A DNA stretch of 64,000 nucleotides from Gaertneriomyces semiglobifer (taxonomy: Eukaryota; Chytridiomycota; Chytridiomycetes; Spizellomycetales; Spizellomycetaceae), in contig JAHLKF010000010.1 of assembly GCA_025558075.1 (NCBI GenBank), positions 1-64,000 of the forward strand, read 5' to 3'. Below the pieces are notes generated by a model. That model saw only the letters and a list, made by a program, of their open reading frames with translations, had not been told where the DNA came from and ran no database searches. Made by a program: the position numbers and the translations under genes. Of the stretch, positions 54,498 through 64,000 are shown piece by piece (position 1 is the first letter of the stretch; each line of letters starts with the position of its first letter).

Positions 54498-57400
54498 ATG
54501 CCGAAGTCGAATAAGAAGATCGCTCAGAAGCCTGCGTACCTATTTCCCGTTCGCGACGATTGGCTTCACGCCTTCCAGACACAGAAGAATGAACTGTCGT
54601 CACCGTCACCACGAGCAACCTGCATTCTGGACCAGTTCTATGGCTTTCTCTCTGGTTCCACTCTTGCCAAACAGGTAGCTGCTTTACGAAGCTTAGCCGC
54701 ATCTATATCCAAGTTGGCGAGAGAAGCGGAGGAGAACGATACCGGAACATCTTCGCTTTGTAATTCTGTGGTCCTCCCAATATTCTTACAAGCGAACTAC
54801 ACACCTACTCCTGCTCCTGAACCTGCTGTGCGCAGCGCTATATTTACTGTCATCATCAAAATATCCGAGCTTCCCGGCGGAACACAATCAGTACGGGCCC
54901 GCCTTTCTTCTCATCACAACGATTTCCTCCAATCCCTCGCCCTACAACACAACAGCGACTTGACAGACACACAGATAAGCTATTTTGGTGCCGTCATACT
55001 GACGCTTTTGGATCGTCCTTTAGGGCGGGAAGTCGTCGCCGCTTCATTGCCGCAAACCATCAGCCTAATCGTCCGATACTTACATGATATAGTCAACGAT
55101 GTTATCAAGGAGCCCTTCAGTCTGACTACTGAGGACACGAATGGTAGTAATGGCAACACCAATTCTTCTGCCACTCCCGCGTCAGGGGTGCTGCACCTCT
55201 CATCTCGTTTGGCAGCATGCAACGACGTCCTTAAAGTGTCGGCAACATTACTAAGCCGATTCTCAGCTGATTTCATGACCCTTCCACCGAGTATCTTGCA
55301 AACCCTTTTAGATATGTGGGTGGCAATATGCTTTTCTCAGGTCTTCCTCCAGGACAATCGCTTCCTGGCAGGATTCCTGGTGCCGGCCCTGCTGGCTTTG
55401 GATGGCGAGGTTGAAGGGATCGCAATGGGCTTACTCGAACTGGATTCAAAGTCAGTTGCGTCTTGTGTACCGAAGCATCGGGCGCTCCAGATACGCATCC
55501 CCTCGATGGCTACTGGGTGGAGTAAGGCAGTTGGATGGGAATACAGTGCTTTGTGTATCTACCGCGGTATTCTTGTCGCTTTTCCCAATCCAAAGTCGCT
55601 TATGATACCGATCAGTACCTCGAACATCGACAAGGCGATACCAGTACAACCCCTGCTATTTGTTCTGTATCGCAGAATTACATCGATCTGCGACCATGTA
55701 TCCGAGTCGCGTACGCGAGTGCTAGCCTTCCAAACCCTCGCGACCTGGTTGTCTGTGGTTCGCACGTTACTGTTAGAGTCTACTTCCGAAATAACGTCGG
55801 CCGTGCGTCAGATGATTGGCCCCGATGTGGTCGACCGGATTTTCGAGTATATTTATAATGGATGGGAGGACCCAACAGATACAGTTCAGCACCGATTGAA
55901 GGATGTTTTCTTAGGTCTGTTGGCGGTACTGAGTGTTGGCGGAGATTTGGGGATAGACGCCTCGCCCCATTTGGAAGCGATGTTGCGAGGAATCCTACGA
56001 TCTGACTGGCATCGGCGAGTGAAATATGATCTCCTCGGGGTTCTTCTATCACAAGTGAGGCCGAAAACTATCCTCGCCGCTCGACCAGATTTTTTGGAGA
56101 ATTGTTTCACAGCAATGCGTACTCCTATGCTAGGTGTTCGCATATCGGCATTCATCAATATGTTCCTAAAGGAAATCCGCCTGGTGACACCTCCGGATTC
56201 CGTTTCAGATACCGAGGCGAATCTGTATTGGATTTTACCTTTTTGTCAAGCACTGACTGACGAGAATCATACCGTTCGCAGAATTTGTAGTGAGAGTATT
56301 ATGCCGGAGCTCCTCTCTCAGTGGCCGGAATCATTGTTGCCGCTTTTCGCTACGTTGCACACATCAATGTCCCCTTACAGTTTACATGCCACTATCGCTG
56401 TCGCCAAAACCGCACGGGTAGCCGGGCTGATCGACATCCGTTCGTTCCTGTCCACGCCTGAGAATCAGTCTATGATTGCCCAGTCCATCACTCACCCCGA
56501 TTCGAATCTGCGCGTTGACGTCCTGGCGCTCTTATGTGACTCACAGAAGTCTACGGAGGATTTTTCGCGGAATGAACTTGAAGTGATCAAACGGTATCTG
56601 ATGTGCAGTCTGGATTCACAGTCACCTGAATTCCGCCAGCGTGTGCAATCCTATTTGGGAAAACTTTTGAGGCGAATACGGAGGGCAATGTATGCCAACT
56701 GGCGGGATTGGTGTGCTCGCAGAGATTACTTGCAGCAGGCAGGGGTAGATTACACTGAGGATGAAAAGATGGCAGCTTTTTGGAGCAGCTTATCGTTCAA
56801 GCGCGAGTTCATCAAATGGTTGTGCGATTTCACGGCCGTTAGCCTGTTTCCTGGATGTTCATTTCAAAGAGCTACATGTAATCTATCACTAATGGAGACC
56901 ATCGTTGAAAGTGAGGAGTCTGTAGGCGACATTGACAACGCCCGGGTTTCGCTGGCCGAAATTCCAAATTATCCTACCCTCTACAACCCTTTGACGCTGA
57001 GAACGTTGCTGGCGATATTGTTCAATGACACGTACGCCCCAAATCGGGAGAAAGCGTTGGAGTTATTGAAGAAGTTTCCGACGGTAGAAGGAATGTCAGT
57101 TGAGGAAGCTCAGAGAGTTCTTAAGACGGCCTTTGAATGGGTAAGCAGTGTTCGAAGTCACGAAAGTGATACCGGTGCCACGGTTTTGAGATGGGTCTTT
57201 ACCAAGTGGGTTGCCGGAAGTAACGTTCAGTTAGCCGTGGACGATTCTGATGCGCCACATCAACCTGCTGCTGATCACGATGTCGTTTTGGAGTTTGTGG
57301 CAAATATCGTCGAAAAATTGCGAGGTAACATTGTTGTTGCAGAAGAGAACCTTTACCGCAGTGCGGTTGGCCATCCATTGCACGGATGGTTCCGGGCACT

Positions 57401-60131
57401 ACACTGCATTCTTGGCGAAATAAGCTTCTCTTCCCCTTTGGTACAAGGCAACTGTAGCTCTTGGCAGGGGCTTGTGTTAGATATCTTCTCCTTGATTCAA
57501 AGGGCGTCTCAAACCGTTCTCGCGGTTTGTACGGATGAAAGTCCAGAAGGAAACCTTCCGGCTTCTTTTGCGGACATGCAAACCAATATGGAGGAAATGG
57601 TGCTGTCAGCGGACGGGGACGACGCGAGTGCGGATCTTGGTAGTGAAGCACAATTGATTCTCTACAATTGTTTTCATACTATTAAGGAATCCACCGCCGT
57701 ATTGCAAACCATTATCTGCCGTGCACCCCTACCGTGTGCAAAGGACGATGGCGGAACCATCATCACATACGACCAACTTGTTGATGTCGGAGATCTGTTG
57801 AGGAGACTGTTAGCCAGCATCCGACACCGTGGGGCTTTCTCAGCGGTTCATGTGTGTTTTGAGTCATTATGCGCGGTACTACTGCAATCTGGACGCCCGT
57901 TTTTGGTAGACCTCCCGCAAACATGGTTGGGAACATTTCTGCATCAGATTCAGCATGCCGATGTATCTATAACTCGGCGATCAGCGGGACTCCCACTTGG
58001 TGTGCTGGCAGTTCTTACGCCATATGTTCCAAGTCGTAAAGTGATGGTTGCTCAAACTCTAGGCCGGCTATTCGAAATCGGCTACGAAGCACTGCCTCCA
58101 AGCGCCAACGAACGATTGGATCTCCCCCAAGTACACGCGTTCAATATCATCCGAGCCATACTGCAATCAGCCGAGCTTGCGACAACCGTACGAGATTCCT
58201 TGGGAGATGCGTTTGCCCTGAGTATCAGTGGTTTTTCTTCCCCAGCATTTCCTATCCGGAACTGCGCGGCGATGCTGTTTGCCACTTTAACTACGAAAAC
58301 ACTTGGAACCAAGAAAGCGAAAGATGAAGGCAGTGCAGTGAACTCTGTTACCGGCCGAGAATTCTTTGGCCGCTTTCCCAAGCTCCACGGAATCCTTTTG
58401 TCCGAACTTTCATCTGCTGTCACGCTACTCAAGCACGGTGGAGTGCATCCCACACTTTATCCGATTCTTACCATCCTAGCCAGGCTGAAGCCTAGTGTTG
58501 TCGAAGGAAGTGATTCTCATCTTGCTATGAATTCTTTCCGCCCACTCGTGTCTCAATGTTTGTCGGCGACCATTTGGAAAGTAAGAGAAATGAGTGCGCG
58601 AGCGTATGCCTCGTTGCTATTGCCTACTGAAATTGTGGAGATCGTGAAAGAACTGCTGAAAGATGCGAAAAGACCAGGGACGTCCAACCGCATTCACGGT
58701 TCATTACTCGCGGTACTCTGGGTCGTACGGGCTCATTTGGGGGAAGGTAGTGACATGCTCACTGAGCTTCGCCAGGACGTTATCGGCAAACTGTGGCAGT
58801 CGCTAGGTGATCTGAGCGACTTCGCCTATAAATGTGATGTATTGCAGGCAGCGTTCCTGGATGTGGTCACCGAAATTCTTCATGTCTGTGAAGGTGAATA
58901 CCCACCGACCATCGGTGCAGCAGCACTGTCGTCTATCGAGCCATCTCGCACTTCGGAGGTCAGACTATCATACATCCCAAACATCGTCCGAGCAAGGATC
59001 ATGTTGTTATCCACCCCGAAGGAGCGTATGACGGATGTCATACGAACAATGCTCTTTGATGCCGACTACGAAGTTCAACTGACTACGACAAGGTACCTCG
59101 CTTCGTCTCCGCTTGAATCACCATTAGCACAAGTGCGAGATGATCTCATAAAATTGGCGACGACAACCGAGGCTTATTACTTAGTTTCTTTGGAGAGTGC
59201 ACAACTGCTCACTATTTTGTACAACGCAAACCTAGACCTGCCAGCCAATGGCGAGTTTGCGTCTACTCTGCTCAGTAGACTATCCCAGGACTCCAAACCT
59301 CACCTTGCTGAGTCTCATCTACCACTTCTCGGCATACTTCTCCGTCACCGTCAGACGCCACCAACCGCTTCCGTGGATAAGCTTATTGGCCTTCTTCCAA
59401 CATTTGCCTCCGATTCGCAACCACTTCCAACTCGGCTGTCGGTAATCCGAACACTCGGCAATTTACAGCTCCAGGGCAATTTTGGCAGGCTCACAGTTCA
59501 GCAGCGTATTACGGTTGTGAACGTCCTCCTCAAACTCCTCGACGACGAAGATTCAGAGATCCGCGACCAAACGGCGCATTTGGCCAGCGCTATTTTAGAA
59601 AAGCGCACTACGATTCTTCCTTCTCACGTACGTTTCCTACTCTCACAATGGTCATTAACTCTGGAAGGGAATGTGGGAATAGCATGCCTGAGTGATATGG
59701 TGGTCACTGAGGATTATCTGACAGCCGAAATAGCGTATGCCGATAAGGATGTTTTGTTCGCCAAAGAGCATCTCAACTCTCACCACGAACCATTCCTCGA
59801 CGTCGTCCTAGCCGCGTCGTTACTTCAGCGTCACGCTCAGCGTGAGGGTCTCTCGTCTTCTACAGTTTCAGCGCTTGCTTCGAATCTAAAACGCCTGCTT
59901 CCGTACTTGCTCGGCCAACCGCAGCTTGCTAGTGTGGGCGGATTTGCTCTTTTGGCACGCATTTTCGCCCTGGTGTGGGTTCTGGAAAGTAGCGGGGAAA
60001 AGTTTATACAAGACGTGGTACGTGAAGCCCGTCAAGCTCTTGAACCGCTCCAAAATACCCACCCTGTTGTGGACCTGATGTGGCAAGGCCAGTGGGGTTT
60101 AATCGAGGGCGTTTGCGGAAACATAGAATGA
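54498..60131 (+). CDS. TRM732: Trm732/THADA-type HEAT-repeat protein
   Basis: One intronless frame; the ATG at 54498 (MPKSNKKIAQKPAYLFP) gives 1877 aa, although the frame is open to 54387. The centre carries the conserved DUF2428/THADA core: TRRSAGLPLGVLAVL (about residue 1160), LPQVHAFNIIRAIL, FPIRNCAAMLFATL and GREFFGRFPKLHGILLSEL. The rest is alpha-helical HEAT-like repeats. In yeast Trm732 partners Trm7 for 2'-O-methylation of nucleotide 32 in the anticodon loop of certain tRNAs. The length agrees with the family's giant size. Confidence 0.88.
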   Translation: MPKSNKKIAQKPAYLFPVRDDWLHAFQTQKNELSSPSPRATCILDQFYGFLSGSTLAKQVAALRSLAASISKLAREAEENDTGTSSLCNSVVLPIFLQANYTPTPAPEPAVRSAIFTVIIKISELPGGTQSVRARLSSHHNDFLQSLALQHNSDLTDTQISYFGAVILTLLDRPLGREVVAASLPQTISLIVRYLHDIVNDVIKEPFSLTTEDTNGSNGNTNSSATPASGVLHLSSRLAACNDVLKVSATLLSRFSADFMTLPPSILQTLLDMWVAICFSQVFLQDNRFLAGFLVPALLALDGEVEGIAMGLLELDSKSVASCVPKHRALQIRIPSMATGWSKAVGWEYSALCIYRGILVAFPNPKSLMIPISTSNIDKAIPVQPLLFVLYRRITSICDHVSESRTRVLAFQTLATWLSVVRTLLLESTSEITSAVRQMIGPDVVDRIFEYIYNGWEDPTDTVQHRLKDVFLGLLAVLSVGGDLGIDASPHLEAMLRGILRSDWHRRVKYDLLGVLLSQVRPKTILAARPDFLENCFTAMRTPMLGVRISAFINMFLKEIRLVTPPDSVSDTEANLYWILPFCQALTDENHTVRRICSESIMPELLSQWPESLLPLFATLHTSMSPYSLHATIAVAKTARVAGLIDIRSFLSTPENQSMIAQSITHPDSNLRVDVLALLCDSQKSTEDFSRNELEVIKRYLMCSLDSQSPEFRQRVQSYLGKLLRRIRRAMYANWRDWCARRDYLQQAGVDYTEDEKMAAFWSSLSFKREFIKWLCDFTAVSLFPGCSFQRATCNLSLMETIVESEESVGDIDNARVSLAEIPNYPTLYNPLTLRTLLAILFNDTYAPNREKALELLKKFPTVEGMSVEEAQRVLKTAFEWVSSVRSHESDTGATVLRWVFTKWVAGSNVQLAVDDSDAPHQPAADHDVVLEFVANIVEKLRGNIVVAEENLYRSAVGHPLHGWFRALHCILGEISFSSPLVQGNCSSWQGLVLDIFSLIQRASQTVLAVCTDESPEGNLPASFADMQTNMEEMVLSADGDDASADLGSEAQLILYNCFHTIKESTAVLQTIICRAPLPCAKDDGGTIITYDQLVDVGDLLRRLLASIRHRGAFSAVHVCFESLCAVLLQSGRPFLVDLPQTWLGTFLHQIQHADVSITRRSAGLPLGVLAVLTPYVPSRKVMVAQTLGRLFEIGYEALPPSANERLDLPQVHAFNIIRAILQSAELATTVRDSLGDAFALSISGFSSPAFPIRNCAAMLFATLTTKTLGTKKAKDEGSAVNSVTGREFFGRFPKLHGILLSELSSAVTLLKHGGVHPTLYPILTILARLKPSVVEGSDSHLAMNSFRPLVSQCLSATIWKVREMSARAYASLLLPTEIVEIVKELLKDAKRPGTSNRIHGSLLAVLWVVRAHLGEGSDMLTELRQDVIGKLWQSLGDLSDFAYKCDVLQAAFLDVVTEILHVCEGEYPPTIGAAALSSIEPSRTSEVRLSYIPNIVRARIMLLSTPKERMTDVIRTMLFDADYEVQLTTTRYLASSPLESPLAQVRDDLIKLATTTEAYYLVSLESAQLLTILYNANLDLPANGEFASTLLSRLSQDSKPHLAESHLPLLGILLRHRQTPPTASVDKLIGLLPTFASDSQPLPTRLSVIRTLGNLQLQGNFGRLTVQQRITVVNVLLKLLDDEDSEIRDQTAHLASAILEKRTTILPSHVRFLLSQWSLTLEGNVGIACLSDMVVTEDYLTAEIAYADKDVLFAKEHLNSHHEPFLDVVLAASLLQRHAQREGLSSSTVSALASNLKRLLPYLLGQPQLASVGGFALLARIFALVWVLESSGEKFIQDVVREARQALEPLQNTHPVVDLMWQGQWGLIEGVCGNIE

Positions 60132-60325
60132 CCCGACATATCTATTACTAGTATCGTGCATGTATTTACTTCAAGCGTAGGAATTTCTCCAGTGTAGAAT
60201 GATAGATAGGCAAGCATTAAGTTTACGTTACGAACAGCAGTCGTATCAACGTATGTATATTTCCGAAATACAAGTGTGAGCGCCATCACATTGTGACACG
60301 CATGTCCAACTCGCCATTCCTTCGA

Positions 60326-60592
60326 TCATTCAGTTCCATAAGCTTCTTTCTCGGTCTTGTATTTCTGAGTAGACCCCCACTGTCGCTCGCTTGACGCCCA
60401 AATACGAGCGTCTCCAGCTGTTGCACAGTCGTCATCGCAGCAATTCACACAGGTTTGATCATCCTTATGAAGGAAGCACTTCTTCCCGGACGGCTCACAA
60501 ACGATCGCTCCTTTTGCTGTCGATTTGGCCCCATCTGAGCGGTCTTCCGACGATGAGGTGGTAACCGAAGTGGTTGATAGATGCTTTGACAT
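60326..60592 (-). CDS. Possible small cysteine-rich protein, 88 aa
   Basis: ATG at 60592, stop at 60326. Ser/Thr-rich N terminus, then a Cys-containing segment (IVCEPSGKKCFLHKDDQTC; CCDDDC) and a charged tail. No signal peptide. It might be an intracellular metal-binding peptide or a chance frame; no neighbouring evidence decides. Confidence 0.3.
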   Translation of the reverse strand: MSKHLSTTSVTTSSSEDRSDGAKSTAKGAIVCEPSGKKCFLHKDDQTCVNCCDDDCATAGDARIWASSERQWGSTQKYKTEKEAYGTE

Positions 60593-61756
60593 GCTTGCGC
60601 AGATAGTAAGACAGTCGCTTGCTTTAAGGTGCTGTCAAAGTTGGTGAGCCACCCTGAGACTGGCCGTTTTTCTCACGTAAATGCTGTAGCATGAGAATGG
60701 GAAAACACATTCTCAAGGATAAGGCTGAATGGGGAGCTTCTATGCGCAGCTGCGCAGGCATTGGTCATACGGGGGCTTTGGCGCCACGCATTTACAAAGC
60801 GGCGTACCCGACCTGTAAGCACTTCTTACGCACGATCGAATGTGATAACGACGAACGCTTTTGTAAAGAACTTTTCATATGGGGCCGTGTGAACATGAAG
60901 GAAGACCTGTCAGTTCAATTGTATCTCATTTCATATCCAAAATGCGTATGAGCTCCCGCGACATGATCGGGATGACTGAACATGCCCAAAGGATCGATCC
61001 CCCACAGCGACAAAGCCTTGCGAGCATTTGCAGATACTTGGCAATGGTGACCCACATAATTAAAACTACTGAAAATATTTCGCTTTTGACTTTCACAAGC
61101 ATTGTTCACATAAACCTGGTAGCCTTGCGGTAGGGGATCTCGGAAAAAGCCTCTGGGAACTTGCCAAGATGTGATGTATCCGCTAGTATTAATAGCGAAG
61201 GTCCAAATAGACAAAATGCGCTCAAATATTACATGGGCATTCACCTGTCAGTCGTCAAAGTTTCCTAGCCGTTATCATCTGTTAGCGCCTTCTTTGAAGA
61301 AAGGAAAATCCTACACTCCAACCGACATCGATATTCTTTCAAAGGTAAGCTGCGGAATCAGACAAGGTATCGAACATGATCTGATAATGCAGCATGGCGA
61401 GTGGGCGGGTACAGGGTGGGGTTCCAGGCGGATAAAAGGGATGGAGAATGTGCACAGCATGCTGCGGTAACGAAAACAAGGAGCGCGATCACTTGTGATG
61501 AGGAGACTTCGTGTGACCTGCCAGACGGCCAAATGATGTTCTACTGCTCATTCTCATGTCCCAGCAAAAGCCTGAGCAAGTATATAAAGCCGACAGCACC
61601 ACCAACGAGTCCCTGCCCAAGCGTTACCGTTAAAGTACTATTATTACCGTGCGGAGATACGCGTCGAGGTTCAAGCCCGGAGCGCGAAAAGTACGACTAA
61701 CCACAGTCGACGGACACCAAAAAGGCCACCTGTCAACCACTACAGTCCTTGCGAAT
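60593..61756. other. Mostly non-coding spacer
   Basis: Minus-strand (60915-61244) and plus-strand (60691-60951) frames exist but have no recognised motif. A TATATAAA at 61581-61588 lies 169 nt before the carrier's ATG and is its likely promoter. Confidence 0.4.
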
Positions 61757-62862
61757 ATGGATACTCAGAAGTCAACCTGGCAGGTTGTTCAACCGTTTGT
61801 TACCGGAGGGCTAGGTGGTATGATTGCCACAGCTATCATACAGCCAGTGGACATGGTCAAAGTCAGAATGCAGTTAGCTGGAGAAGGCATGAAGGTCAGT
61901 AGAGCTTTGCTTCGAGCGAGCGATGGGTGATTGTGCTGATGCATTGCATGTCAAGAATGTCAACCTGCATCCTTTCCAAACTGCTGCCGAAATCATTCGG
62001 CGCGAACGCTTTACCTCGCTGTATCGTGGACTATCGGCTGGCCTCCTCCGTCAAGCGACGTACACTACTGCTCGTATGGGACTTTTCAACACATTCCTCG
62101 CTGTAGCCAAAGACCACAACAGCAGTACCAAGGGCACTAGCCAGGTGACCCTCACACAACGCGCCATGGCTGGCCTTGCTGCTGGTGGCTTGGGCGCCAT
62201 TGTAGGGACACCAGCTGATTTAGCGTTGGTAAGAATGCAGGCGGACGGAGTACTACCCGTCGGCAAGAGGGCGCATTATACTGGTGTTGGCAACGCGCTG
62301 GTCAGGATCACCAGGGAGGAAGGCTTCTTGAAGCTCTGGCAGGGATGCACACCGACCGTCGCGAGGGCGATGGCACTTAATCTGGGAATGCTCACAACGT
62401 AAGGAAGTTCCAGCACTAGCTGAGTGATTGTTCCGCTCCTTTAACCTACTTGTCCAATCAGCTATTCTCAAGCCAAAACGGAGCTTGACCGTTTATATCG
62501 CCCTGGTTACGTGTCCAATTTGGGCGCCTCAGCTGTTGCCGGGTTCTTTGCTTCGGCCCTTTCCCTTCCGTTCGACTTTGTCAAGACTCGGCTACAGAAG
62601 CAAAGGCCCGATGCTGTCACAGGGAAGGTTCCATACAGCGGCACCGTAGACTGTGCTGTAAAGGTTATCCAGCGGGAAGGACCTTTGGCGTTTTACCGAG
62701 TACGTATTGCTATGGCGCGCGGGAGAAAGTGGGACGCATGCTGAGTATCATCCTCCACAGGGTTTCCCAGTGTACTACTTGCGAATCGCGCCACACGCCA
62801 TGCTCACACTGTTGATTGCCGACGCCTTGACAGCTTTGGCTGCTAACAGTATCCAAAAATAA
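61757..62862 (+). CDS. Mitochondrial carrier, 2-oxoglutarate/malate type
   Basis: Exons 61757-61894, 61956-62398, 62462-62699 and 62761-62862 give 306 aa, the usual length. Three repeats each carry the carrier signature: QPVDMVKVRMQ, TPADLALVRMQ and LPFDFVKTRLQ. SLYRGLSAGLLRQATYTTAR and the third repeat (YSGTVDCAVKVIQREG) match the oxoglutarate carrier (SLC25A11) and its fungal relatives; a dicarboxylate carrier is the near alternative. It would exchange 2-oxoglutarate for malate across the inner membrane. All intron phases agree. Confidence 0.85.
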
Positions 62863-63505
62863 GGGGACCCACAAACGAACGACATGCTCACGATTACCCA
62901 TACTTTGATCCTTCGGATAAGGCATATGTTCATACTACTACCGTTTCCGTTCAGAATTGTAGATCTTTCCTACTTTCATTCTTCCTTCATCAGATAATGG
63001 CGTCTGTTGACTGTACGTTAGCGGGCGGGTAATGCGTGGTGTTGTAGACGCGCCTCTCAATTTCTTTTGTACGATTTACTTTTGGCTTTCCCCGTTACTC
63101 GTAACGGTTCTTTATATCATACAAGCACATTGCGTGTGCGGTTCCTCATTCTCGTCTCTACTGTGCTGCTGTCTGCTAAAAAATTGTGCAAAAAGGTCGT
63201 CAACTCGCGAATACGCTTGACACGCAGTGCACCTATCGGAGAATAATCGGACGGCACCCTAACCCCAGCACGTCTGTGCGATCTTCCCGCGCGAAAACAT
63301 TGTGGGAACAGGGTAGTTCAGCTTTAAGGCTATCTTAGCATCCTCAGGAAATATATAGTTGGAGTAGATGGCACATTCTAGGAAGTGTCGTGCAGTTTGC
63401 TTCGTACATGTAGACGTTTAAGATCAAAGGTCGCAGGCCGTGGCAGCATTCGGACGTGTCCACTGAACTGAGAAAGTTCATTCAAGCAGACATCGACGCG
63501 ACGCC
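62863..63505. other. Spacer
   Basis: No supported gene; contains the presumed promoter of the last gene. Confidence 0.5.
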
Positions 63506-64000
63506 ATGCTCGCTTCAGGAACTCCTACTACATGCGATGGCGTCTGGGATGTTTGCATTCTCAATAGGAATTCCAAACGCGAAGGACTTTCGGTGGAGGC
63601 CGTGCCAGCTAACAGTCGCGAAGATGGACTGACAGAAGACTGCGTTTATAGAGTGGATACCCTAGCAGAGCTTATTCAGGATGCTGAGGTAGATGATTGT
63701 GTAATTGTTGTAGTGCCTTAGCCGCCGTGACGAATTTTTTGGGCAGAATGACAACGATTTAACTTGCCTGGCTGCCCAGTCGGCAACAGGTGTCTGTGTT
63801 GCCGTGGGAAAACAAGTACATTTACTGGATGCTGACTGCCTAACCCACAAGGCAACACTCACTTTTGGTACCCTCGCTGTTTTTCGTACTCGACCATTTT
63901 TTTAAAGATGAACATCTGACTTATTCATCGATGTGCAGAGAGTATCCCAGAAGCTCTCGCCCTCAACTCAACATCCTCGTTCCTGGTGGTAGGCGACAAT
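63506..64000 (+). CDS. Rod/KNTC1-like kinetochore protein, 5' end only
   Basis: Exons 63506-63688, 63747-63867 and 63939 to the window edge code for the first 121 residues. The pattern VYRVDTLAELIQ, then CVAVGKQVHLLDADC, then SSFLVVGDN follows the N-terminal WD40 blades of KNTC1 (Rod), the large subunit of the RZZ complex that recruits dynein and Mad1/Mad2 to unattached kinetochores. Two introns (58 and 71 nt) keep frame. The fragment is short, so another WD40-type protein remains possible. Confidence 0.5.

Noticed and set aside
60915..61244. Minus-strand frame of 109 codons with protein-like composition
   Set aside because: No homology recognised and no splice or promoter support; could be a terminal exon but I cannot show it.

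Overview
The window reads as nuclear DNA of a fungus. Most genes carry short GT-AG introns (about 50-110 nt). They include fungus-typical products: an Aur1-type inositol-phosphorylceramide synthase, an Rxt3 histone-deacetylase subunit, a fungalysin (M36) protease, a Zn2Cys6 transcription factor, an RRM/Pumilio RNA-binding protein, a sphingolipid-type desaturase and Trm732. A Rod/KNTC1-like gene start and a four-EF-hand protein of the flagellar type hint at a zoosporic (chytrid-like) fungus; that is an inference.

Positions 1-10.3 kb are the right-hand part of a Polinton/Maverick-like element. It holds a packaging ATPase split by a spliceosomal intron, a decayed protein-primed family B DNA polymerase (stops and frameshifts), a dUTPase-like fold candidate, a small membrane protein, a lysine-rich coiled-coil protein and several unrecognised genes, some with their own TATA boxes. 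Capsid, protease and integrase genes are not in the window and may lie to its left.

Positions 10.3-17 kb are an accessory region. Two paralogous three-exon HNH-nuclease genes face each other around a broken HDHD2-type HAD phosphatase. One HNH intron is almost entirely a hairpin. Positions 17.1-21.2 kb contain a single intronless 1051-aa gene with a GIY-YIG nuclease signature, enclosed by 54-bp inverted repeats (50/54 identical) and lying just upstream of a tRNA-Ser gene. It looks like a single-gene mobile element of a kind I do not recognise, and it is the best candidate here for something undescribed. Tandem repeats and ORF remnants follow up to 24.4 kb.

Positions 24.4-64 kb are ordinary gene-dense chromosome: desaturase, AUR1, tRNA-Arg, RXT3, a LITAF-like protein, fungalysin, RRM/PUF protein, EF-hand protein, a Ser/Thr-rich protein, Zn2Cys6 factor, a secreted catalase-fold-like protein divergent from an alpha-dioxygenase (possible oxylipin pair), TRM732, a mitochondrial carrier of the oxoglutarate/malate type, and the 5' end of a Rod/KNTC1-like gene cut by the window edge. 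Exon coordinates were worked out by eye from splice motifs and reading-frame continuity. Family calls rest on recognised motifs, not on database searches.
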